In this document: piece after piece, positions 7,817 to 14,408 of the stretch
Layout of the letters: each line of letters opens with the position of its first letter
How positions within the stretch are numbered: position 1 is the first letter of the stretch
Source of the DNA: Candidatus Cloacimonadota bacterium
Lineage (GTDB): Bacteria; Cloacimonadota; Cloacimonadia; Cloacimonadales; TCS61
Direction: 5' to 3'
Assembly (NCBI GenBank): GCA_030596265.1
Contig: JAUVKM010000017.1
Location: forward strand, 1-15,845
Length of the DNA: 15,845 bases
Translations under genes and position numbers: made by a program
The notes under the pieces: model-generated
The model's input: only the letters and a program-made list of their open reading frames with translations
The model's database searches: none
Told to the model about the DNA's origin: nothing

Positions 7817-9676
7817 ATGTTAGAAAAAATAAAGACACCGAAAGATGTTAAGAGACTCTCAATTGTGCAGCTACAGGAATTAGCTGGAGATGTGAGAGAG
7901 AGAATAATTCAGGTGACTGCAAAAACCGGTGGTCATGTTGCTCCAAGTTTGGGCGCTACTGATCTTGCAATTGCATTGCTTAAAATGTTCGACCCGTTGG
8001 AAGATAGAATAGTTTGGGATGTTGGACATCAATCTTACGCCTATAAAATACTTACAGAAAGAAACGAACAATTTGAAACATTACGTCAATTTGGCGGATT
8101 AAGTGGATTCAATAACATCTTTGAAAGCAAGTATGATGCTTATGGAGTTGGTCATGCCAGTACTTCCATCTCTGCTGCACTTGGAATAGCTGTAGCCAAA
8201 GAAATGAAAGGTAAAAATGGTCGTACAATTGCGGTTATTGGTGATGGCGCGCTCACTGGAGGAATGTCTTTTGAAGCCTTAAATCATGCGGGACATCTCC
8301 AAAAAGACATGATAGTTATTTTGAATGACAATAACTTTTCTATCTCTAAAAACGTTGGCGCTCTTCAGGCACACCTAACTAACATGTTGGTAAGCAGACC
8401 CTATAATGCAACCAAAAATCTGATTTGGGATTTTGTTCAACATCTTCCAAGCCGCATACGCAGAAGAGTGATTTTAAGTGCGCGAACTTTGGAAGAAAAC
8501 ATGATAAATACTCTTGCACCAAATATTATTTTTGAAGATCTGGGATTCAAATACCTTGGGCCTATAGATGGACACGACATTTCAAGAATGATAAGAATAT
8601 TTAATCAGATCAAGACCAATCTTACCGGACCTATCTTCGTTCATATAGTAACACAGAAAGGAAAGGGTTATGAACATGCCGAAAATGATGCAGCCCGTTT
8701 TCACGGACTGGGACCGTATGAAATAGAAACTGGAAAAAGCAAGAAAAAGAAGGGTGAAACATATTCAAAAGTTTTTGGAAACACATTATGTAAAATTGCT
8801 GAAAAAAATAAAGATATTGTAGCCATAACGGCAGCAATGACAGATGGCACAGGTCTAGTAGAGTATGCAGAAAAATTCCCTGAACGATTTTTTGATGTTG
8901 CCATAGCAGAGCAACATGCTGTAACTTTTGCAGGTGGACTTGCAGTACAGGGACTCAAGCCATTTGTAGCTATTTATTCCACTTTTCTCCAACGAGCTTT
9001 AGATCAGGTAATTCATGATATTGCTTTGCAGAAATTACCTGTTGTATTCTGTCTTGATCGGGCAGGATTAGTTGGAGATGATGGAGCCACACATCATGGT
9101 GTTTTTGATCTTTCTTATCTCAATCTAATTCCCGGACTTCTTATCCTAATTCCTACCAATGCTGAGGAACTATCTGCAATGCTAAAATTTGCTGCAGAGT
9201 ACAAAGACGGACCTATTGTTATTCGCTATCCACGTGGTTGTGCGAAATATTTGGATAACAAAATTGAACCAATCAAGATTGGTAAGGGCACAATTGCTCA
9301 CGAGGGAAAAGATATTGCTATAATTGGTGTTGGAAAGGCTATGGAAGATGCAGTAATTGTTTATAATGAATTAAAAGATAAACTTCCTGATGTTGACCCA
9401 TATCTCATTAATCCACGCTTTCTTAAACCTCTTGATACATCATTATTCAACGATCTTAAAAAGAAAGTTCATACGATAATTACGATTGAAGATAATGCAC
9501 TGATTGGTGGTTTTGGCAGTATGATGAAATCATATTTTTCAAATTCAGATGTTAAAGTTTATTCTTTTGGTGTTCCTGATGAGTTTATTGAACATGGAAC
9601 AGTAGATCAATTAAAAGATTTGATGGGAATATCAGCTAAAAAAATAACAAAAGAGATCATCTCAATCTTAAAATAG
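7817..9676 (+). CDS. dxs: 1-deoxy-D-xylulose-5-phosphate synthase
   Basis: A 619-aa thiamine-diphosphate enzyme that condenses pyruvate with glyceraldehyde 3-phosphate, the first step of the MEP pathway to IPP and DMAPP. The family landmarks are present in order: GGHVAPSLG (38-46, conserved His), VWDVGHQSYAYKIL (66-79), GVGHASTSIS (110-119), the TPP/Mg motif GDGALTGGMSFEALNHAG (142-159) with NDNNFSISKN (170-179), catalytic Glu in AIAEQHAVTFA (362-372), DRAGLVGDDGATHHG (414-428), and a C-terminal transketolase domain. Length is normal. AAGG lies about eight bases before the ATG. mnmE starts only 7 bp after its stop, so the two are surely co-transcribed. DMAPP made downstream also feeds isopentenylation of tRNA A37, a loose functional link to neighbouring tRNA-modification genes. 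Confidence 0.96.
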   Translation: MLEKIKTPKDVKRLSIVQLQELAGDVRERIIQVTAKTGGHVAPSLGATDLAIALLKMFDPLEDRIVWDVGHQSYAYKILTERNEQFETLRQFGGLSGFNNIFESKYDAYGVGHASTSISAALGIAVAKEMKGKNGRTIAVIGDGALTGGMSFEALNHAGHLQKDMIVILNDNNFSISKNVGALQAHLTNMLVSRPYNATKNLIWDFVQHLPSRIRRRVILSARTLEENMINTLAPNIIFEDLGFKYLGPIDGHDISRMIRIFNQIKTNLTGPIFVHIVTQKGKGYEHAENDAARFHGLGPYEIETGKSKKKKGETYSKVFGNTLCKIAEKNKDIVAITAAMTDGTGLVEYAEKFPERFFDVAIAEQHAVTFAGGLAVQGLKPFVAIYSTFLQRALDQVIHDIALQKLPVVFCLDRAGLVGDDGATHHGVFDLSYLNLIPGLLILIPTNAEELSAMLKFAAEYKDGPIVIRYPRGCAKYLDNKIEPIKIGKGTIAHEGKDIAIIGVGKAMEDAVIVYNELKDKLPDVDPYLINPRFLKPLDTSLFNDLKKKVHTIITIEDNALIGGFGSMMKSYFSNSDVKVYSFGVPDEFIEHGTVDQLKDLMGISAKKITKEIISILK

Positions 9677-9683
9677 AAAAACA

Positions 9684-11039
9684 ATGGAATATTCTCACGA
9701 TACGATTTCTGCAATTTCCACTCCAATAGGAATTGGCGGAATTTCGGTTCTCAGGGTTAGTGGAGACAAGGCAATAAATGTAGTTTCTAAAATATTCAAA
9801 AGCAAAAGTAATCTTAAAGATCAGCCTTCACATAAAGCTATTTTTGGGCGCATATTAGATGCAGATAAACTTGTGGATGAAGTTTTAGTAACTATCTTCA
9901 AAGCTCCTCATAGTTACACAGGTGAAAATATTGTAGAAATTTCCTGTCATGGCAGTACTTTTATTACAAATCAAATTCTGCAAATTTTGCTACGGAATAC
10001 CAGATTAGCCGAACCCGGTGAATTTACTCAACGAGCATTTCTAAATGATAAGATCGGGCTTACACAAGCTGAAGCTGTTGGTGATCTGTTAACTGCGAAA
10101 ACAAGAATTTCTCATCTTGCAGCACTTCAACAATATGAAGGAAGACTGCGTCATCGGATTGAAAAACTATTAGCTCAATTAACAGATTTTCGAATTCAAC
10201 TAGAGCTTGAAATTGATTTTTTGGAACAAGATTTGGATGAATTGGATGATAACAATTTAATTAAAGGACTCACCACTCTGAATCAAGAACTTGCATATCT
10301 TGCTAAAACAGGAGAAGAAGGCCTCATCATAAAAGATGGATTAAAGGTTAGTCTGGTGGGAGCACCAAATGTAGGAAAATCCAGCATTTTTAATTCCTTT
10401 CTGGAAACTGAACGAGCAATTGTTACGCCTATTCCGGGAACTACTCGCGATTATCTGGAAGAGGTTATATCTCTTAATGGATATCTCGTGCGGATTTTTG
10501 ATACTGCCGGTTTGCGAGAAGCAACTGATCAAATTGAAAAAATCGGAATTAAACGTTCTTATGAAATCATTAAGGATTCACATAAAGTTCTGTTTGTTAT
10601 TGATGGTGATGAAAACAAAAAAGAATACGGCACTCTTACTAAATTAGTAGATAAAAATAAAATAATTAAAGTTCTAAATAAATCCGATAACTTTAAGGAA
10701 GCTGAACTTCAAATATATAAAAAGAAAGGATATATTATTTGTTCAACTCATGAAAATTCAGGACTCTCTGAACTAAAGAATTCTCTGTTGCATAATATTG
10801 AAATATCCGAAGAAGAATTACATTCGGGAATTCTTACAAATACCCGACAAATAGTTGCTGTTACCAAAGCAACACAATCTGTTAGTAAAGCTTTGGAATC
10901 CATAAGTAATGGCATGGGTTATGAATTCACAGCTTTTGATCTAAAAGAAGCCAGCACTGCTCTCGAAGAGATCATCGGTAAAGTTACTTCAGATGATATT
11001 CTAAATAATATTTTCGCAAATTTCTGTATTGGGAAATGA
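9684..11039 (+). CDS. mnmE: tRNA uridine-5-carboxymethylaminomethyl(34) modification GTPase MnmE
   Basis: A 451-aa GTPase that, with MnmG, installs the aminomethyl-type group on wobble U34 of several tRNAs. The N-terminal tetrahydrofolate-binding domain (about 1-120) starts DTISAISTPIGIGGISVLRVSG (6-27). A helical domain then carries the inserted G domain: GAPNVGKSS (226-234, G1, intact), PGTTRDYLEE (251-260, G2/K-loop), DTAGLRE (273-279, G3) and NKSD (332-335, G4). It ends in the diagnostic CIGK (448-451) followed directly by TGA, which shows the gene is intact and that TGA serves as a stop in this genome. No clear ribosome binding site is seen in the 7-bp gap after dxs, so translational coupling is likely. 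Its partner mnmG is not in the window. Confidence 0.96.
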   Translation: MEYSHDTISAISTPIGIGGISVLRVSGDKAINVVSKIFKSKSNLKDQPSHKAIFGRILDADKLVDEVLVTIFKAPHSYTGENIVEISCHGSTFITNQILQILLRNTRLAEPGEFTQRAFLNDKIGLTQAEAVGDLLTAKTRISHLAALQQYEGRLRHRIEKLLAQLTDFRIQLELEIDFLEQDLDELDDNNLIKGLTTLNQELAYLAKTGEEGLIIKDGLKVSLVGAPNVGKSSIFNSFLETERAIVTPIPGTTRDYLEEVISLNGYLVRIFDTAGLREATDQIEKIGIKRSYEIIKDSHKVLFVIDGDENKKEYGTLTKLVDKNKIIKVLNKSDNFKEAELQIYKKKGYIICSTHENSGLSELKNSLLHNIEISEEELHSGILTNTRQIVAVTKATQSVSKALESISNGMGYEFTAFDLKEASTALEEIIGKVTSDDILNNIFANFCIGK

Positions 11040-11050
11040 TGCAAAAAAGC

Positions 11051-11130
11051 AAACCACTAATTTACACGAATTGGCACGAAAAGATGGTTCACAAACCTTC
11101 GTTAACATTATGACTTTGTGGCCGGATAAG
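11051..11130 (+). repeat. Dispersed intergenic repeat, copy 1 (after mnmE)
   Basis: Starting 12 bp after the mnmE stop, this about 80-bp stretch aligns with 14115-14184 downstream of the beta-CASP gene. Shared blocks are AAACCAC, ACACgAA, AAAAGATGG, TCAC, CGTTAA, TATGACTT and CGGAT, with one gap of about 13 nt in the other copy. No open reading frame is evident. The ACACGAATT-type core resembles a class of intergenic repeats seen in several bacterial genomes (recalled, not searched). Confidence 0.7.
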
Positions 11131-11203
11131 CATGTATGACCCAAGATCAAGAGTGATGTGAATGATAAGTATAAGTAAAAAATTGTCTTATTAAGGAGAA
11201 CAA

Positions 11204-12037
11204 ATGAAATTAATAGAAATACTTCGAGATGAAGACAGTTTATTTCATTATACAAGTGCCGAAACTGCAATAAAACACATTCTATTTGAAAAACAGTTAA
11301 AACTTAATCCTTTGAATAAGATGAGTGATCCTTATGAAAATAAGAATTTTGATTTTGATTTTAATTATTCTATGAATCCAATAGAAGTTGATAAAAAGGA
11401 TAAACAAATTCAAATAGCAATAAAAAAACATTGTAAAATTGTAAGTTTTTGTTCCAATGAAAAACCCTTAATACATCACATTAGTTACACACCAAAACCT
11501 AATAAAACTGATCAAAGAATAGAGTCCCAGAAATACAAATTTAATGTTCTCGGTTCATATCATTCAAGAATGTGGGATCAATATGCTGACCGACATCGTG
11601 GTGTTTGCATTGTCTTTTCAAAAAAAAAGCTGAACGAAGCAATAAGACAACAATACTCCTCAGATCAGATTTTTAAAGATCACGTTGGATATGCATTACA
11701 TTATTTATACATTCAAAATGAAATGAAACGTGATTGTAATAAACTACTGGAATTTATACACAATGAATTAATAATGAATTTTCTAGAAAATAAAAAAAGT
11801 ATCCTCTTTTTTACAAAGAATATTGATTATATTAATGAAGCTGAATATCGATTTGCTGTGTATGATGCTTCAGATGATAAAAGCATATATATTGATGTCA
11901 GCAATTGTATTATTGGTGTATTAACTGGAGAAAAATGCCATGATAGTTTTGGTTCTTATATCTCAGATTTATGTAATAGATTAGGTATTTTTTGTAACCC
12001 AATCGAATGGAAAAATGGAAAACCGGAAGTTTGGTAA
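11204..12037 (+). CDS. DUF2971-domain protein of unknown function
   Basis: A 277-aa protein with the hallmark order of the DUF2971 family: an N-terminal LFHYTS (13-18), LNPLNKMSDPYE (34-45), a cysteine-containing VSFCSNE strand (80-86), MWDQYADRHRGVCIVF (123-138), and a late EAEYRF. No signal peptide or membrane segment is visible, so it is probably cytosolic. The biochemical role of the family is not established as far as I know; such genes recur in accessory and phage-defence-rich regions. The H-Y, then Y-E, then E-Y-R layout is loosely reminiscent of ADP-ribosyltransferase folds, which is speculation. AAGGAG (11193-11198) gives a clear start. It is AT-richer than its neighbours and sits between two repeat-bearing gaps, consistent with acquisition. 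Confidence 0.8.
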   Translation: MKLIEILRDEDSLFHYTSAETAIKHILFEKQLKLNPLNKMSDPYENKNFDFDFNYSMNPIEVDKKDKQIQIAIKKHCKIVSFCSNEKPLIHHISYTPKPNKTDQRIESQKYKFNVLGSYHSRMWDQYADRHRGVCIVFSKKKLNEAIRQQYSSDQIFKDHVGYALHYLYIQNEMKRDCNKLLEFIHNELIMNFLENKKSILFFTKNIDYINEAEYRFAVYDASDDKSIYIDVSNCIIGVLTGEKCHDSFGSYISDLCNRLGIFCNPIEWKNGKPEVW

Positions 12038-12116
12038 ATGACTAAAAAAAAATAATTGAATAAATGATAATGATAATAAGTATAATAGAAAACATTATAA
12101 TCTAAGGAGACTAAAC

Positions 12117-12173
12117 TTGTCGTACATAAAAATGATAGATGAAGAAAAAGCGATGGATAAATGTGTTATTTAA
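12117..12173 (+). pseudogene. 5' fragment of an AhpD/carboxymuconolactone decarboxylase-like gene
   Basis: TTG at 12117 opens an 18-codon frame (M-S-Y-I-K-M-I-D-E-E-K-A-M-D-K-C-V-I, stop). Its first 12 residues match those of the gene at 15594 except for one Met/Ile difference. The DNA match also includes the upstream leader with its AAGGAGA ribosome binding site (12097-12116 against 15575-15593). Similarity fades about 14 codons in, just before the hairpin repeat that starts at 12174. It is therefore a truncated second copy, with no downstream remainder in this window. Whether the short peptide is made is unknown. Confidence 0.8.
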
Positions 12174-12207
12174 CCTCACCTCAATCCTCTCCTAACAGGA
12201 GAGGAAG
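12174..12207 (-). repeat. Hairpin repeat copy A (inverted), left boundary of the DUF559 cassette
   Basis: This unit has a 7-bp stem (CCTCTCC 12186-12192 with GGAGAGG 12198-12204) and a 5-nt loop, preceded by CCTCACCTCAAT. Its reverse complement matches copies B (12238) and C (12676) in the order hairpin, then GGATTGAGGTGAG. It directly abuts the stop codon of the truncated AhpD-like fragment. Together with copy C it makes imperfect terminal inverted repeats around the DUF559 gene. Confidence 0.75.
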
Positions 12208-12237
12208 TAGTTATAAGAAAAGTTTTGTGGGAATATT

Positions 12238-12272
12238 CCTTCTCCTTGATTAGAAGGTTAGGATGAGGTGAA
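12238..12272 (+). repeat. Hairpin repeat copy B, also the ribosome binding site of the DUF559 gene
   Basis: CCTTCT/AGAAGG stem (12238-12243 with 12252-12257), then GGTTAGGATGAGGTGAA. It differs from copy C (12676) at only three positions in 35. Its GAGGTGA (12265-12271) is a perfect seven-base match to the 16S rRNA anti-Shine-Dalgarno and serves the ATG at 12274. Similarity with copy C continues into the first six codons of the gene. Confidence 0.85.
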
Positions 12273-12273
12273 A

Positions 12274-12639
12274 ATGGCTAAGTTTACATTTGAAACAGCC
12301 AGAGATTTGAGAAAACGAAGTACTGTTGCAGAAGATGCATTTTGGCAAATAGTACGCAATAGAAGGTTTCTTGATTTGAAATTCAAACGTCAATTTCCTA
12401 TTGAATTTGACTATGAAAATCATAAGCGTTTCTTTATTACTGATTTCTACTGTTATGACAAGAAACTTGTTGTTGAAATCGATGGTGGAATTCATGAATC
12501 TCAAAAAGAGTATGATGAGCTTAGAGATGAAATAATGAACATTCTGGGATTAAAAATTATTAGATTCAGTAATATCGAAGTTCTGAATAATTTAGAAAAA
12601 ATAAAAAAGAGTCTGACCTTATTTCTTTCGAAGAGATAA
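12274..12639 (+). CDS. DUF559 (Vsr-like, PD-(D/E)XK) endonuclease-domain protein
   Basis: A 121-aa protein of the DUF559 family, related to the very-short-patch-repair endonuclease fold and predicted to cleave DNA. The visible core is E20 in AEDAFW, RQFPIEF (39-45), the metal-binding D57 in ITDFYCYDKK (55-64), E68-x-D70 in VVEIDGGIHE (66-75), and YDELRDEIM then IIRFSN (95-100). The catalytic D/ExD arrangement is complete. I use the ATG at 12274, which has GAGG five bases upstream, rather than the GTG two codons earlier inside the ribosome binding site. No methylase partner is adjacent. It is bracketed by hairpin repeats A/B and C, an arrangement that suggests a small mobile or repeat-linked cassette. 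The substrate and true role are unknown. Confidence 0.85.
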   Translation: MAKFTFETARDLRKRSTVAEDAFWQIVRNRRFLDLKFKRQFPIEFDYENHKRFFITDFYCYDKKLVVEIDGGIHESQKEYDELRDEIMNILGLKIIRFSNIEVLNNLEKIKKSLTLFLSKR

Positions 12640-12675
12640 AGGAGTAATACGAATAGTGTATTCATTACAATTACT

Positions 12676-12710
12676 CCTTCTCCTTGAGGAGAAGGTTGGG
12701 ATGAGGTGAA
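12676..12710 (+). repeat. Hairpin repeat copy C, also the ribosome binding site of the beta-CASP gene
   Basis: A perfect 8-bp stem (CCTTCTCC 12676-12683 with GGAGAAGG 12688-12695) and TTGA loop, then TTGGGATGAGGTGAA. GAGGTGA (12703-12709) serves the ATG at 12715 with good spacing. It is the best-formed hairpin of the three copies and ends the DUF559 cassette. Confidence 0.88.
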
Positions 12711-12714
12711 ATAA

Positions 12715-14106
12715 ATGGCAAAACTTACATTTTATGGTGCTACCGGCACGGTAACCGGTTCACGTTTTCATTTGGAGATTGATGGAAAAAATCTGTTAAT
12801 CGATTGTGGTATGTTTCAAGGTACAAAAGAAGTACGCTTAAAAAACTGGGAAGTATTCCCCGTTCCACCATCCACCTTCGATTATGTACTTCTCACCCAT
12901 GCTCATATCGATCATAGTGGTTACCTGCCTAAATTTGTACGAGAAGGTTTTAAAGGTAAAATAATCTGTACTCATGCCACCGCCGAACTTTGCAAGGTGA
13001 TGTTGAAAGATAGTGCTCACATTCAGGAAGAAGATGCTAAATGGGCTAATAAAAAAGGGTTCTCCAAACACTCACCGGCAATGCCATTATACACCAAAGA
13101 AGATGTAGAGAAAACATTAGATTTATTTCTTCCGCTTCATTATGGTGATTTATTCAAACTCTCCGAAAATACTCGTATCAAGCTCCATGATTCCGGTCAT
13201 ATATTAGGTTCTGCACTAGTAGATATAAAAACAAAAACAGCAGATAAATTACGCAAAATTCTGTTCAGCGGTGATCTGGGACGTCCAGAAATTCCGGTAT
13301 TGAACGAACCGGATCAAGTTTATAATGTAGATTATCTTATTTTAGAATCAACTTACGGACAGCGTTTACACGAATCATCTGATCCTATTTCTGATCTTGT
13401 GGGCGTAATTGATAGAAGCATGAAGCGTGGTGGTTCGTTAATAATTCCAGCTTTTAGTGTGGGCAGAACACAAACGCTTCTTTATCTTCTGCGATTATTG
13501 GAAGAAGAAGGAAAAATTCCATCCTACCCAATCTTTGTAGATTCACCCATGGCAATTAATGCACTTGATATTTTTAAAGATCATATAAAAGATTTTGATC
13601 TTTACGCACGAATGCAGAAAATGCAGGGAAAAGATATTTTTCATCCGAAAGATCTGCATATTTGCCGGTCAAGAGAAGACTCAATGAGCATAAATAAACA
13701 TAGATCAGGTTGTATCATAATTTCAGCCAGTGGCATGGTTACCGGAGGCAGGATTTTACATCATATGGCGCAGCGACTACCAGATCCCAAAAACACCGTT
13801 TTACTCATGGGCTATCAAGCTGAAGGAACTCGTGGGAGAACAATACAAGAGAAAAAGGAAACAGTTAAGATCCACGGCAAACCAGTTCCAATAAATGCTC
13901 AAATAGAGATGATCGATGGCTTTTCCGGACATGCAGATTATAATGAAATGCTGGCGTGGCTCATGCCATTTAATAAGAATCCAAAGCAGGTCTTTATGGT
14001 TCATGGAGAAACTGAAGCCAGCCAATCAATGGCAGAGAAAATAAAAGAAACTTATGGTTGGAATGTTACGGTACCGCAGTTTGGTGATAGTTTTGAGTTG
14101 GAATAG
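12715..14106 (+). CDS. Beta-CASP metallo-beta-lactamase-fold ribonuclease-like hydrolase
   Basis: A 463-aa MBL-fold protein with the RNA-specificity C-terminus (KH-less, CPSF73/Ysh1-like bacterial family), predicted to be a metal-dependent RNA nuclease. The metal motif THAHIDHSGYLPKF (61-74) is canonical. Further ligands lie at SGHILGSA (160-167) and FSGDLGRPE (184-192). The beta-CASP segment contains IIPAFSVGRTQTLLYLL and FVDSPMAINA, followed by ISASGMVTGGRILHH, GYQAEGTRGR, the late GFSGHADYNEML motif, and MVHGE. All expected motifs are present and length is normal. The start is the ATG after GAGGTGA supplied by hairpin repeat C, so its 5' region was rebuilt or marked by the repeat. The exact RNA substrates of this family are not settled. 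Confidence 0.92.
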   Translation: MAKLTFYGATGTVTGSRFHLEIDGKNLLIDCGMFQGTKEVRLKNWEVFPVPPSTFDYVLLTHAHIDHSGYLPKFVREGFKGKIICTHATAELCKVMLKDSAHIQEEDAKWANKKGFSKHSPAMPLYTKEDVEKTLDLFLPLHYGDLFKLSENTRIKLHDSGHILGSALVDIKTKTADKLRKILFSGDLGRPEIPVLNEPDQVYNVDYLILESTYGQRLHESSDPISDLVGVIDRSMKRGGSLIIPAFSVGRTQTLLYLLRLLEEEGKIPSYPIFVDSPMAINALDIFKDHIKDFDLYARMQKMQGKDIFHPKDLHICRSREDSMSINKHRSGCIIISASGMVTGGRILHHMAQRLPDPKNTVLLMGYQAEGTRGRTIQEKKETVKIHGKPVPINAQIEMIDGFSGHADYNEMLAWLMPFNKNPKQVFMVHGETEASQSMAEKIKETYGWNVTVPQFGDSFELE

Positions 14107-14114
14107 CAAAAATG

Positions 14115-14184
14115 AAACCACAAATTGACACAAAAAGATGGCTCACCAGTCTACGTTAAAACTATGACTTGGCAGGCGGATTAA
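14115..14184 (+). repeat. Dispersed intergenic repeat, copy 2 (after the beta-CASP gene)
   Basis: It begins 8 bp after the stop and aligns with 11051-11130. The remaining gap to the next gene (14185-14390) is AT-rich. It contains a small palindrome GCGGACCGC near 14258 and a promoter-like TTGACA, but no other recognisable feature. Confidence 0.7.
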
Positions 14185-14349
14185 CACAGATGAATACAGA
14201 TAAAAAATATTCGTCCACCGTGGAGATATAATCAAGTATAATTGGTATGTAAAATTGCGGACCGCATATTTACGAACCAATAATCATTAATCCTTCAATT
14301 AATTCTATATTCATTTATTTACTCTATTCTCATTAAATATAAAAAGTTA

Positions 14350-14378
14350 TTGACATATATTCTCTGTATGTAAATATA
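14350..14378 (+). promoter_or_regulatory. Candidate promoter for the AAA ATPase gene
   Basis: A perfect TTGACA at 14350-14355 is followed after 17 nt by AATATA (14373-14378), a mediocre -10 in AT-rich DNA. If used, transcription would start near 14385, leaving a leader of about 25 nt before the ATG at 14409. This supports that start over the ATG at 14391. Confidence 0.4.
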
Positions 14379-14408
14379 CGGATTGTAAAAATGCGCACTG
14401 GAGAGAAT

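Noticed and set aside
11001..11270. An 89-codon minus-strand frame across the mnmE end and the DUF2971 start
   Set aside because: It overlaps two well-supported genes and an intergenic repeat, and has no family features.
12174..12710. CRISPR array from the recurring hairpin units
   Set aside because: Only three units, one inverted, with unequal spacers (about 30 and 403 nt), one of which is a gene; no array structure.
12676..12710. Repeat C as an intrinsic terminator of the DUF559 gene
   Set aside because: The stem is good, but no T-run follows; the downstream sequence is instead a ribosome binding site for the next gene.
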